From a virus, in the IMG/VR virus record IMGVR_UViG_3300044816_000060, positions 1 through 64,000 of that record: a stretch of DNA of 64,000 nt. One strand, 5' to 3'. Position 1 is the first letter of the stretch, and every line of letters begins with the position of its first letter. A program made the translations under genes and the position numbers. The notes beneath the pieces were generated by a model. It saw only the letters and a program-made list of their open reading frames with translations, had not been told where the DNA came from and made no database searches. This document shows, in pieces, positions 38,530-46,924 of this stretch.

Positions 38530-38711
38530 GGTTCAGGTTCCGGCAGAACCTGCGGCTGGGCCCGTTCGTCTGGCGCTTTAGCCAGTCGGGCTATACCGGC
38601 TGGGGCATCCAGATCGGCCGCTACCGGTGGAACGCCCGCACCGGCCGGCACAGCTTCGACAGCCCCGGAATTGGTGGATGGCAATGGGGCGGGAAGCGGA
38701 GACGCCGGTGA
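38526..38711 (+). CDS. DUF4236-like small protein
   Basis: 61 residues: MRFRFRQNLRLGPFVWRFSQSGYTGWGIQIGRYRWNARTGRHSFDSPGIGGWQWG. The MxFRFRxxxxLGP...xxSxxGxxxxG layout resembles DUF4236; near-identical small genes accompany FtsK/Spd modules in actinomycete elements. Coupled to both neighbours. Confidence 0.65.
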   Translation: MRFRFRQNLRLGPFVWRFSQSGYTGWGIQIGRYRWNARTGRHSFDSPGIGGWQWGGKRRRR

Positions 38712-38983
38712 GCCGGAAGCGACGCACCGCGTTCCCCCGCAACCCGGCCAGCAGCCTGCTCATGTCCCTGCTGCGGCTGGTCGAGGCGTTCCGGCATGTC
38801 CGGTCGAAGGGGCAGACGACGCGGCGCCGAGCGGTCGCTCGGGCCGCCCGACCGCCTGATCGGTGCCCCACCTGCCGCCAGGACGTACCGCACTCGCCCG
38901 ACTGGCGCGACCACGTCCATGACGACCTACCGGGCCGGGCACGACCGTCACACCAGTTCGGACGAGACATGGGGGCGAGATGA
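38708..38983 (+). CDS. Small basic zinc-finger protein
   Basis: 91 residues from a GTG (GTGA overlap). Basic helix then a single CPTCRQDVPHSPDWRDHVHDD finger (C-x2-C, H-x-H region). ATGA-coupled to the FtsK gene. Confidence 0.6.
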   Translation: MSRKRRTAFPRNPASSLLMSLLRLVEAFRHVRSKGQTTRRRAVARAARPPDRCPTCRQDVPHSPDWRDHVHDDLPGRARPSHQFGRDMGAR

Positions 38984-41169
38984 CCACCACCGAGCACGAG
39001 ACCGGGCAGGCCACACCGGAGCCAGAACCCCGACCGATCCAGCCGGACCTGGATGCGCCGATCCTGCCCATGTGGGCGCGGGACAAGGACACCTTCACCT
39101 CCACATCCCGGCAGCTACGCAAACGCACCGGCTACCGGGTGCGGAAGTTCCTGCTGCACCTCCCGGCCGTCGCGTTCTGGCTGCTCGGGATCTACCCGTG
39201 GCGCGGCCTGGCCCGCATCGTGGCGAAGCTGTCCCGTTACCTCTATGACTACGACTCCGCGATGGTGAGGCACGAGCACGCCGGCCGCGTCGAAACCGCC
39301 GAGTACGTCCGCGCCCAGAACGTCCGCAAGGCCAACCTGAAAGCCCGGTGGATGGTCGCCGGCACCGTCACCCTGGTCGTGGTCGGCCCGCCGTTGGCGT
39401 GGACGTTCCCGTCGGTGCTGTCCGGGATCTGCGGTGTCGCTCTCGCCGTGTGGATCATCAAGCTCATTCCCGGGCGGTCCATGTGGGAGATCGTCGTAGC
39501 CGCCGCCGCGGGGATCGCCGTAGGAGTGTTCGGGCCGGACGCGCTCGCCCTGATCCCTCGCCCCCCCGGCTGGGCCGTCACCGCCGTCCTGGGCGGCGGC
39601 TGGCTCGGGTTGGGGTTCCTCGGTCGCCCCGAAGGCAAGTCCCTCGTCAAGGGCACCACCATGGGCGAGGGCATCGTCATGCCCCTCAAAGCCCCGATGG
39701 TGCGGGAGGCGCTGTGCCAGCTCGGGATCTCCGGCATGAAGGAACCCGACCAGATCCGGTTGCTCCAGGACGCCCACCGCTACGGGCCCGGAGTGCAGAT
39801 GGACCTCGATCTGCCCGTGGCGGCCACGCAGGTGATGAAGAAACGCGAGGAACTGGCAGCCAAGCTCAAGCGTGAGCTCGGGTGCGTGTGGCCGTCGGTC
39901 GGCACTCGGCACGCCGCGCACCTCGCGCTGTATGTGTGCGACGAGCCGGTGGTGAGACAACGCCAACGTGACTGGCCGCTGGCGAAGGGTGGGCGGGTGG
40001 ACATCTTCCAACCGGTCCCGTTCGTCACCGACCGGCGCGGCGAATGGGTCGACGTCACATTCGTCCCCTCATCGGTCGTGATCGGGGCTTTGCCGAGGAT
40101 GGGCAAAACCTGGTTGCTGCGGCAGGCGTTACTGGCCGCTGGACTCGACCCACGGACACGGGTCTACGCCCTCGACGGGAAAGGCACCGGCGACCTCGCT
40201 CCGTGCCGGCTGTTCGCACACTTCCATTCCTCCGGTGAGGACCCGGAGGAGGTGGAAGAACGGGTGTTGCCGATGTTGCGGGGGCTCCAGGACGAACGCC
40301 GTCGTAGGGCTCGTTTCATCCGGGATCTACCGCGCGAGGAAGCCCCCGAGTCGAAAGTTACGTCGGAACTGGTGGACCGTTACCCGCACCTGGCGCCGAT
40401 CGTCCTCGGAGTCGACGAGAGCCAAACTTACTTCGGTTACGGCATGCCGAAGAACCGGGCGCACAAGGCGGTGCGTGACGAGATCATCGCCCTTGTAACG
40501 GACCTGGTGAAGCTGGGTCCAGCGCTTGGGTTCGTAACGATCCTGGCAACGCAGAACGTGTGCGAGGAAACGATCCCCCGCCAGATCGGCACGAACGCCG
40601 CGATCCGTTTCGCGTTGAAGTTGTTCGACCACGTAACGAACGACCAGGTGATGGGCACCGGCGCCTACAGCAAGGGTGTCGATGCAACGGTGTTCGATAT
40701 CGATGACAAGGGCATCGCGGTGATGCGCGCCGACGGCAGCCAGCCGCAAGTGGTCCGTTCGGTCGCCGGCTTGGACGCGATCCGCTCGGAGCGGATCGCC
40801 GAGCGGGCACGGGCGCTGCGGCTTTCCCTGGGCAGGTTGACCGGCGAGGCTGCCGACCAAGTCATGGACGACGAGGCCCGCCAGGTGGTGCTGCTCGACG
40901 ACGTCCGGGAAGTGTTCGGGCAGGTCGACGCGATGCACCTGTCCGACCTCGTTGCCGGGTTGGCCGAGGTGCGACCGGAGCTGTACGGGCACCTGGATGT
41001 GTTCAGCCTGGGGAAGTTGCTGCGTTCGGCAGGCGTGAAGGTCGACAACGTGCACGTGGCCGGGAAGCCGCGGGAGGAGTCGTCTCGGAAGGGTGTGAAG
41101 CGGGAGTGGCTGGACGTGTCCGCGACGGAGACCATCGGGGAACCGGACGACGAGGCGGAGGAAGGGTGA
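38980..41169 (+). CDS. FtsK/SpoIIIE-type DNA translocase (Tra-like)
   Basis: 729 residues. Transmembrane segments at about 57-72, 125-142, 147-165, 168-183 and 197-213; cytoplasmic motor with P-loop GALPRMGKT (369-377), LDGKGTGDL, Walker B IVLGVDESQ (474-482) and ILATQ (521-525). A C-terminal winged-helix-like region (LLRSAGVKVDNVHVAGKPREES...) takes the place of the gamma/DNA-reading domain. Architecture and neighbours (DUF2637, DUF4236-like, zinc ribbons) match the Tra translocases that move double-stranded DNA between mycelia in actinomycete plasmids and AICEs. It lacks the long linker of cell-division FtsK. Confidence 0.85.
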   Translation: MTTTEHETGQATPEPEPRPIQPDLDAPILPMWARDKDTFTSTSRQLRKRTGYRVRKFLLHLPAVAFWLLGIYPWRGLARIVAKLSRYLYDYDSAMVRHEHAGRVETAEYVRAQNVRKANLKARWMVAGTVTLVVVGPPLAWTFPSVLSGICGVALAVWIIKLIPGRSMWEIVVAAAAGIAVGVFGPDALALIPRPPGWAVTAVLGGGWLGLGFLGRPEGKSLVKGTTMGEGIVMPLKAPMVREALCQLGISGMKEPDQIRLLQDAHRYGPGVQMDLDLPVAATQVMKKREELAAKLKRELGCVWPSVGTRHAAHLALYVCDEPVVRQRQRDWPLAKGGRVDIFQPVPFVTDRRGEWVDVTFVPSSVVIGALPRMGKTWLLRQALLAAGLDPRTRVYALDGKGTGDLAPCRLFAHFHSSGEDPEEVEERVLPMLRGLQDERRRRARFIRDLPREEAPESKVTSELVDRYPHLAPIVLGVDESQTYFGYGMPKNRAHKAVRDEIIALVTDLVKLGPALGFVTILATQNVCEETIPRQIGTNAAIRFALKLFDHVTNDQVMGTGAYSKGVDATVFDIDDKGIAVMRADGSQPQVVRSVAGLDAIRSERIAERARALRLSLGRLTGEAADQVMDDEARQVVLLDDVREVFGQVDAMHLSDLVAGLAEVRPELYGHLDVFSLGKLLRSAGVKVDNVHVAGKPREESSRKGVKREWLDVSATETIGEPDDEAEEG

Positions 41170-41368
41170 CCCCGAAAACGGGCGCGACCTGCGCTTTCTT
41201 ACTCCCGGAATTCGAGCCCTTTCGAACATATAGCGGTTTGAATTCGCCGTTTCCGCAGGTCAGCGCTTCCGGAAGGTGCTTCCTGACGCGGAAGCACTGG
41301 AAGGCATCCGAGCTGCACAAATACCCGAAATTCGGCATAAGCACCAATATGTACAAAGGATTTGCGCG
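41170..41368. other. Non-coding gap with a recombinase-site-like inverted repeat
   Basis: 199 bases, richer in A+T than the flanks. The inverted repeat GTGCTTCC-TGACGC-GGAAGCAC (41276-41297, 8-bp arms, 6-bp centre) has the size and symmetry of a tyrosine-recombinase core site, preceded by a partial copy of one arm in GCTTCCGGAAGG (41265-41276). It ends with AAAGGA as the ribosome site of the recombinase. Confidence 0.55.
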
Positions 41369-42307
41369 ATGAATGAGCTGGTTTCGACGCTCCCCCGCCC
41401 GGTCATCCACGCCGTCACGCCGGCCCTGGGGTTGGACCGGGACGAGATCCGGGACAAGTGGCTTCAGGCGAAGTTCCTGCTGTCAGGCAGCCACAACACC
41501 GTGGCCGCCTACCGCCGCGACATCGCGCTCTACTTCGCCTGGTGCGACCAGCAGCGCCTGCTGGTGTTCGAGGTGTTCGCCCCGGACGTCGAGACCTACG
41601 TGGTGGCGCTCAAGGCGAGCGGTCGGGTCGAGACGACCCTGTCCCGGATGTTGACTTCGGTGTCGTCGTTCTACATCTACGCGGCGCGGCACACGGCCGG
41701 TGCTGTGGTCAACCCGGTGGTGCTGGTAACGCGGCCGAGGGTCAGCGTGGACTCCCCAACGCTGGGCCTGTCACGGGATGAGTTGGGTGCACTGTTACGG
41801 GCCGCTCAGGGACGCGGGGGGCGTGACCACGCCATGCTGTCGGTGTTGGCCGGGACCGCGGTCCGCGTTACTGAGCTGTGCCGGGCCGACACGTGGGACG
41901 TGACAACAGCGTCCGGGCGTGACGTCCTGCGGGTGACTCGGAAGGGCGGGAAACACGGCGTGGTGCGGATGCCGGCCGAAACGGTCCGCGCGGTACGCGC
42001 CTACACCGGCGACCGCAACGGCCCACTGTTCCTGCTCAACAACGGCAGGCGGATGACTCGGCGGGCGGTGGCCTACTACCTTGAGCTGTGCGCCATCGAG
42101 GCCAAGCTCGGGAAACGGATCTCGCCGCACTCACTGCGGCACACAGCGGCAACGTTGACATTGAACGAGGGAGCCAGCTTGCGTGACGTCCAGCTGCTGA
42201 TGGGTCACGCTCGACCGGATACCACGGCCCGCTACGACCGGGAGCGGCGCGAGCTGGAGAACCCGGCGGCGGACGCGCTCGCTGAGGTGCTGGCAGGTGT
42301 GGCGTGA
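41369..42307 (+). CDS. Second tyrosine recombinase (XerC/D-like)
   Basis: 312 residues from MNELVSTLPRP (AAAGGA 8 nt upstream). SAM-like N-domain (WLQAKFLLSGSHNTVAAYRRDIALYFAWC) and catalytic domain with R166 (TAVRVTEL), Lys192/195 (RKGGK), H254-x-x-R257 (HSLRH), H280 (LMGHA) and Y289 (ARYD). No arm-binding domain, so it is of the simple Xer/lox type. It directly follows the FtsK gene and a candidate site. Confidence 0.9.
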   Translation: MNELVSTLPRPVIHAVTPALGLDRDEIRDKWLQAKFLLSGSHNTVAAYRRDIALYFAWCDQQRLLVFEVFAPDVETYVVALKASGRVETTLSRMLTSVSSFYIYAARHTAGAVVNPVVLVTRPRVSVDSPTLGLSRDELGALLRAAQGRGGRDHAMLSVLAGTAVRVTELCRADTWDVTTASGRDVLRVTRKGGKHGVVRMPAETVRAVRAYTGDRNGPLFLLNNGRRMTRRAVAYYLELCAIEAKLGKRISPHSLRHTAATLTLNEGASLRDVQLLMGHARPDTTARYDRERRELENPAADALAEVLAGVA

Positions 42308-42777
42308 GTCCCCTCGTTCCTGCCCTGACCCTGCTCCTAGCGGCCTGCGCCACACCAGCGGCTGGCCCGGTGACGGATGCGGTAGTGGTCCGGGTGGTGG
42401 ACGGTGACACCGTAGCCCTGACCGGCGGGGAGAAGATCAGGATCCGCGGTTTGGACACCCCCGAAACCAGGAAGCCCGGCGTACCGGTGCAGTGTTTCGG
42501 CCCGGAGGCCACCGCCTACGCCCGCCAGCAGCTACTGGGTCGGCGGGTGCGGCTGGTGACCGACCCGGGTGACCTACGGGACCGGTACGGGAGGCTGGTG
42601 GCAGAAGTGTGGGTCGACGGCCGGTCGTACGCCGAGGATGCTGTACGCGCTGGCGAGGGCCGCGCCTATCTGTACAGCCGGAGGCATCCGGCGAGCAACT
42701 GGGCTGATATCGAGGCCGCGCAACGCGAGGCCCAGGCGGGGCACAAAGGTTTGTGGGGAGCGTGTCCGACACGTTGA
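42304..42777 (+). CDS. Staphylococcal-nuclease-like lipoprotein
   Basis: 157 residues, GTG start in GTGA overlap. N-terminal signal with lipobox-like LLLAAC (Cys at ~15), then SNase fold: VVRVVDGDTVAL, RIRGLDTPET, CFGPEATAYARQQL, DRYGRLVAEVWVDGRSYAEDAVRAG with the expected catalytic Arg residues. Exported and probably membrane anchored. A surface nuclease could degrade incoming DNA (competitor phages) or serve a mobility function; inference. Confidence 0.85.
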   Translation: MSPLVPALTLLLAACATPAAGPVTDAVVVRVVDGDTVALTGGEKIRIRGLDTPETRKPGVPVQCFGPEATAYARQQLLGRRVRLVTDPGDLRDRYGRLVAEVWVDGRSYAEDAVRAGEGRAYLYSRRHPASNWADIEAAQREAQAGHKGLWGACPTR

Positions 42778-42789
42778 ACGACGAAAGGT

Positions 42790-42885
42790 GGCCCCCGACC
42801 CCACCGCGAGCGGGTAGCTCGAGGTAGGCCGGGGGCCGGGGTGCCGACGCCGGGGCGCCTTGTCGGGGTCGCGCCGGGCGTCGGC
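42790..42885. terminator. Bidirectional terminator: two consecutive hairpins between convergent operons
   Basis: GGCCCCCG (42790-42797) pairs with CGGGGGCC (42830-42837); GCCGACGC (42843-42850) pairs with GCGTCGGC (42878-42885), followed by GGTTTCTG. Plus-strand genes end at 42777 and minus-strand genes end at 42905. Confidence 0.65.
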
Positions 42886-42904
42886 GGTTTCTGTCGGGGT
42901 CAGG

Positions 42905-44935
42905 TCATAGGGTGGTGGACTTGTCGCCTGGCATGAGTAGCTCGGGGATCTGGGTGAACTTCCAGGTCTTGCCGTCGTCGGAGGTGAACACCCAGAACAC
43001 GTCGAACCTGCTGGACGGCCACGACTTCGGCATGGACGGGCTGATCTTCCCGAGGCCTTTGCAGGTGTCGATGATGGCGCTGTGCTCTAAGCACACCATG
43101 GTGACGTCGAGCCGCGCGGCCAGCCACGGGCCGAGGACCTTGTAGTCACGTTCGGCGTCGTAGCGAAGGTTCAGCGGCAGGTGTCCCCGGTCAGCCAGGG
43201 GCTGCATGGTCTGTCGGGGCCGTTCGGACGGGGTGCCGCCTTTGGATGCGATCAACCGGTCGGGGTGCCACAGCCCGGCCGGGAGCTGGCCGCTGGTGAA
43301 CAGGTCGGCGAGTGCTTCGGCGCGAGCTCGGCCGGCGGCGTTGAGGGTGTGGTCGCTGGCGTCGGACGGCTTCTCCGCGTGGCGCAACACGATCACGACG
43401 CGCTTCGGGCGGGACGGGGTCGGGGCGGGCGCGGGGGCCGGCTGCCCGCTGCCGGCGGTGACCGGGACTCCGACCGAGCCGTACCCGGGGCCAACGACGT
43501 TGTCGTCTAGGAAGGTCACCCCGGTCGACGCGGCGGTCACCTCGAGGACGTGGTCCGAGGAGCCGACGAACCGGTTCCGGGTGATGACGAAGTCCTGCAC
43601 ACCGTCCAGCTTGATGGCCTGGTTCCAGCTGTCGCCGATCTCGTTGTCGGCGATGAGCCAGCCGCTGGGCTTGCCGGTGCCGCCGGTGTTGCCGCCCTGG
43701 CCGGCGCCTTCGACCATCAGGAACTGGTGGATGCTGGGGATCTTGGGGTCGCGCTTCGGGTTGGCCGGGCCGGTCGCCTTGTTGCCGACGATCTCCCAGT
43801 CCTTGCCGGCCTTCGGGTGCGAGGCGCTCACCCAGTGCTGGATGAAATCCGTGTGGGAGCCGCCCGGATCGTCGGTGACGAAGTTGACCGCCGAGTTGTA
43901 GCGGAGCTTGGCCCGCTGCCCGAACCCGGTGATGGCGTTCAGGTCCCCATCGCCTGAGGGCTTGACCCCGGCGAGGTCGTTGTTCTGGATCGTGACGTCG
44001 TCGCCGTCGAACATCACGCTGTACTGGTTGAGTGCGGCGACCCGGTAGTTCTGCACGGTCACCCCGGACGCTTTGACCGTGACGTGGCCGCAGGTGTGCC
44101 CGCCACCGTCGTACACCCCCGGCTTGGTGATGGTGAGCGGCGCGATGGTGTCGGCGGTTGCGAGGACCGCCCCGGGCGGGGTGGCGATCCCACCGACACC
44201 GAGGGTCTGGGCGGGGGGCGGGACTGGAGCGGGCGTGCCCGGTGCGATGAGTGGGCCCGGATAGGCACCCAGTCCCGAGCGGACGTTGCGGGCAAGAATC
44301 TCCCCGTACTCACTGGCCGCGTCCGTCTTGGCGTTCGACTGGAGATAGTTCAGCAGCTTCGCGTACGTCTTGCTCGACTGCGGCATCTTCGCCGTCGTCA
44401 GGATCGGCACGCCGTCTCGATAGATCGTCGGCATGCCCTTGACGATCCCGAGCGCGAGCACGAACGCCTTGTTCAGCGCGTGCGGGACGAGCGGTTGCCC
44501 TTTCGCACTGCCTCCGACGCGCTGGGTGAGCTCGTAGCCGCCCGAGGTGTTGCGCTGGTAGATGACCTCAAGTAGGTCGTTCCTATCGTCGTGCAGCTGC
44601 AGCACGCACATCTGCGGCTTCTTCGCCGGGAGCCGGGTCGGCATCAGCTCGTACTCGAACCAGCAGTCCAGGGTCTTCGAGTCCCAGGCGGCCTCGTCGC
44701 TGCTGCCCGGCTTCATCTGCCGCAACTCGCAGCGGGGGTAGGTGCTGCCGCTGGTCGTTCCGGCGTTCACTGACACCCGGACCTGGGCCCAGTCGCCCGC
44801 GACGGTGAACCACGGGGCGAGCTCGAACTTGGCCAGGTCTGAGGGCCGGACCTCCTGGATGCCCGATTTGCCTGGAACGCCCAGTTGCAGTTTCCATCCG
44901 CCGGTGATGCCGAGGACGTCAGCGGGCTTCGGCAC
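42905..44935 (-). CDS. Tail spike: PL7-like domain, beta-helix and histidine phosphatase
   Basis: 676 residues in three parts. (1) ~1-215: polysaccharide lyase family 7-like jelly roll with YPRCELRQM (66-74), QLHDD (113-117) and LLNYLQSN, matching the R-x-E-L-R, Q-x-H and YFKAGxYxQ motifs, the last only partly. (2) ~255-485: right-handed beta-helix (YDGGGHTCGHVTVKASGVTVQNYRV, DDVTIQNND, DFVITRNRFVGSS), as in phage depolymerases. (3) ~510-676: histidine phosphatase with LRHAEKP (517-523, catalytic H519), ERPRQT and EHSAII (617-622). A phosphatase on a tail fibre is unusual. Last gene of the leftward operon. Confidence 0.75.
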   Translation of the reverse strand: MPKPADVLGITGGWKLQLGVPGKSGIQEVRPSDLAKFELAPWFTVAGDWAQVRVSVNAGTTSGSTYPRCELRQMKPGSSDEAAWDSKTLDCWFEYELMPTRLPAKKPQMCVLQLHDDRNDLLEVIYQRNTSGGYELTQRVGGSAKGQPLVPHALNKAFVLALGIVKGMPTIYRDGVPILTTAKMPQSSKTYAKLLNYLQSNAKTDAASEYGEILARNVRSGLGAYPGPLIAPGTPAPVPPPAQTLGVGGIATPPGAVLATADTIAPLTITKPGVYDGGGHTCGHVTVKASGVTVQNYRVAALNQYSVMFDGDDVTIQNNDLAGVKPSGDGDLNAITGFGQRAKLRYNSAVNFVTDDPGGSHTDFIQHWVSASHPKAGKDWEIVGNKATGPANPKRDPKIPSIHQFLMVEGAGQGGNTGGTGKPSGWLIADNEIGDSWNQAIKLDGVQDFVITRNRFVGSSDHVLEVTAASTGVTFLDDNVVGPGYGSVGVPVTAGSGQPAPAPAPTPSRPKRVVIVLRHAEKPSDASDHTLNAAGRARAEALADLFTSGQLPAGLWHPDRLIASKGGTPSERPRQTMQPLADRGHLPLNLRYDAERDYKVLGPWLAARLDVTMVCLEHSAIIDTCKGLGKISPSMPKSWPSSRFDVFWVFTSDDGKTWKFTQIPELLMPGDKSTTL

Positions 44936-44945
44936 GGGGGGCTCC

Positions 44946-45614
44946 CTACAAGCTCAGGTGGAGTTGCTCCGAGATCGGCGAGTCGGTGGCGACGCGCTGG
45001 GTGGGCAGCAGGACTACTGCGCGTTTCATTGCGGCCAGTTCGCGCTTACGCGCGTTGATCTTCTCGCGCTTCGCGGCGACCAACATCCGCTTGCACGGGA
45101 CGCACTGGCGACCGCCGGTCTGCTTGATGATGTAGACGTTCTCCGGCGACAACTCGTGGCCGCGAATGCAGAACTGCTTGCGCCAAGGTCGGGATGTCAG
45201 GTTGTCGGACCTGGTCATCGGCTTAAGGTGGGCCGGGTTGACGCACTGGCGGTGTGTGCAGATGCGCCAGTCTTGGCAGCTCAGGTCCTGGTCGTGGCAC
45301 AGGTGGCCGACGTCGTGGCCTTCGGGGACCGGTCCGATGAAGTACTCGTATGAGCGGACGTGGGCGTTCGTGTGCCTGCCCGTCACGCCGTAGCGGCTCT
45401 GGTTGACGAACCCCGGCCACGGCCAGCACCCGTTCTCGTCGGGTACGACCCTGGCAAGGTGCTCCTCGAATGACAAGTTGCGCTTCGGGAGCTCGCCGAG
45501 CGTTCCCCAGCGACGCCGGCTACACCAGCAGTTATGGCACAAGCCTCGGCCGCCTCGGCCCTTGAGTCTGCTGCGAGGTAGTCCGCAGTCCAAGCACGGG
45601 TTATCGTTCGGCAT
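44946..45614 (-). CDS. HNH endonuclease
   Basis: 222 residues. Zinc finger CLDCGLPRSR...CHNCW, HNH-3 core (FIGPVPEGHDVGHLCHDQDLSCQDWRICTHRQCVNPAHLKPMT) and a FCIRGHELSPENVYI repeat typical of mobile actinophage HNH enzymes. Inserted between tail genes and preceded by a 111-bp element shared with the HNH gene at 46130. Confidence 0.9.
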   Translation of the reverse strand: MPNDNPCLDCGLPRSRLKGRGGRGLCHNCWCSRRRWGTLGELPKRNLSFEEHLARVVPDENGCWPWPGFVNQSRYGVTGRHTNAHVRSYEYFIGPVPEGHDVGHLCHDQDLSCQDWRICTHRQCVNPAHLKPMTRSDNLTSRPWRKQFCIRGHELSPENVYIIKQTGGRQCVPCKRMLVAAKREKINARKRELAAMKRAVVLLPTQRVATDSPISEQLHLSL

Positions 45615-45647
45615 GTCGGTCTCCTGGTGAAGTCAGGTGCTCCGGCA

Positions 45648-45758
45648 GCTCAGGGGGTGTGTCCAGCACCCTCTGAGCCCTTAACTCTTATTATCCCAGC
45701 TCAGATCAGGTTTCGCGCGTCACTGGGCGATCAGTACAACCGCTTGTCGCGGATCTTG
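45648..45758. repeat. 111-bp element upstream of an HNH gene (copy 1)
   Basis: Begins with hairpin GCTCAGGGGGTG-TGTCCAG-CACCCTCTGAGC (45648-45678) and continues through TTATTATCCC and a CGATCAG...CGC..TCGCG...ATCTTG segment. The second copy (46925-47035) has the same length; the stems differ by compensating changes. Fully paired only if read on the plus strand (one G-U); on the minus strand that pair is A-C. TGGGATAAT on the minus strand resembles an extended -10. Confidence 0.75.
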
Positions 45759-45790
45759 GTCAGCCACGCTTCACCCTCGCCGTCGATCAT
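45731..45790 (-). CDS. Possible 19-residue peptide
   Basis: MIDGEGEAWLTKIRDKRLY, ATGA-coupled to the preceding gene. Its end lies inside the 111-bp element, so it may be a gene remnant cut by insertion of the element. Low certainty. Confidence 0.25.
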   Translation of the reverse strand: MIDGEGEAWLTKIRDKRLY

Positions 45791-45975
45791 CGGACGCGTT
45801 CGATCTGGGCGAACATGGCCGACCCGTCGGGGAAGGTGACGCGCCGGAACGTGGCGTCGGCTGAGCGGGCGAACGCCAGGTGCACCGTGTAGTCCGGCCG
45901 GGGTGCCTCCTCGGACCAGGACAGGCCGGGGGGCAGATCATCCGCCTCGACGTGCTTGCACCGCCAGGACAGCAT
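45787..45975 (-). CDS. Hypothetical 62-residue protein
   Basis: MLSWRCKHVEADDLPPGLSWSEEAPRPDYTVHLAFARSADATFRRVTFPDG.... No family recognised. Confidence 0.55.
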   Translation of the reverse strand: MLSWRCKHVEADDLPPGLSWSEEAPRPDYTVHLAFARSADATFRRVTFPDGSAMFAQIERVR

Positions 45976-45977
45976 GG

Positions 45978-46133
45978 TCAGTACCAGTGGTTGCGGCCGC
46001 CGAGCGGGCGACCCGAGGCGCCGAGCGCCCAGAGGATCACGCCCACGACGAGAAGGAGAACGCCGATCTGATAGAGCAGGGAGATCCCCAGAAGGGCGCC
46101 GAGGACGATCAACAACACACCTAGCAAGATCAT
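45978..46133 (-). CDS. Two-helix membrane protein, DUF6131-like
   Basis: 51 residues: MILLGVLLIVLGALLGISLLYQIGVLLLVVGVILWALGASGRPLGGRNHWY. The pattern is that of small DUF6131-type actinobacterial membrane proteins. ATGA overlap with the HNH stop. Lies in the lysis region and may assist holin function. Confidence 0.65.
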   Translation of the reverse strand: MILLGVLLIVLGALLGISLLYQIGVLLLVVGVILWALGASGRPLGGRNHWY

Positions 46134-46894
46134 AATTTGTCCCTGACTTTCAACTCGCGCTTGATGCGGCTAATCCGTTCCCGGCCCACTCCGAAGCGGG
46201 CTCCGATCTCATCCTGTTTCAGGCCTCCTGTAAGCAGGTCCCCTATTGCGCTCACCTGCTCGGCGGTCAGCCTGACTGGCGGCTGACGCCGATTCGGGAT
46301 CTTGATTCGCGCCATGATCAGGCGGTACTGCTCGTCGGCGACCGCATCGAAGTCGAATGGCGCACTCTCGTCGGGCCTGTTTTTGCGAATGTTGAATGCG
46401 TAGAGGCAGGCCAGGCACCGGCGGTGACCGTCAGGGTTATTACGAAGGTTCGGCGGGATGAGCCGATGGCTACGAGGGCAGCACGAGATTCGAGTCTTGC
46501 AGTGCGTGCCGTGCTGGACGGAATCCAGCTTGTTCGCAGAGGGGGTGTCCCAACGGAGGTTCGACAGCCGGTTGTCGGTCCCGTCGCCGTTGCTGTGGCA
46601 ACCCTCCATGCCGGGAGGCCGAGGCCCCGCGAAGGTTTCCAGGACGAGCTGGTGGACGTAGCGGGTACGCGCCACTCCGTCCCTGGAGAGCTGGATCTTC
46701 ATGTGCCCCACCGAGGTGGCGCTCTTCCCGGCTAGGGACTGCCGCATCATCACGCCGGCGCATCGCCGTTCGACCCCGTTCCGCATCATCACTATGCGGT
46801 CGATACTGCGGACGTGGCCTTGATCGGACACCTCGTAGAGACCTTCCCACCCGGGAAGGGCCCGCCAGCGCGCGCACGGGATAGTCTCAGCCAT
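46130..46894 (-). CDS. NUMOD4-HNH homing endonuclease
   Basis: 254 residues. NUMOD4 start (ARWRALPGWEGLYEVSDQGHVRSIDR), HNH-3 core (YVHQLVLETFAGPRPPGMEGCHSNGDGTDNRLSNLRWDT), a zinc knuckle (CCPRSHRLIPPN...CLAC) and a C-terminal HTH (LTAEQVSAIGDLLTGGLKQDEIGARFGVGRERISRIKREL). Preceded by copy 2 of the 111-bp element. Confidence 0.9.
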   Translation of the reverse strand: MAETIPCARWRALPGWEGLYEVSDQGHVRSIDRIVMMRNGVERRCAGVMMRQSLAGKSATSVGHMKIQLSRDGVARTRYVHQLVLETFAGPRPPGMEGCHSNGDGTDNRLSNLRWDTPSANKLDSVQHGTHCKTRISCCPRSHRLIPPNLRNNPDGHRRCLACLYAFNIRKNRPDESAPFDFDAVADEQYRLIMARIKIPNRRQPPVRLTAEQVSAIGDLLTGGLKQDEIGARFGVGRERISRIKRELKVRDKL

Positions 46895-46924
46895 GTCAGC
46901 CTGCTTCCATCAGGTTGGCGTTCA

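Noticed and set aside
38980-41169. Host-type cell-division FtsK
   Set aside because: No long Pro/Gln linker, and the context (DUF2637, DUF4236-like) matches plasmid/ICE transfer translocases.
41276-41368. Longer start of the second recombinase (31 extra residues)
   Set aside because: The extension runs through the inverted repeat and A+T-rich leader; the ATG at 41369 has AAAGGA at good spacing and matches the usual N-terminus.
44946-46894. Group I introns around the HNH genes
   Set aside because: No split host gene and no recognisable intron core; the 111-bp elements are short hairpin units in intergenic positions.
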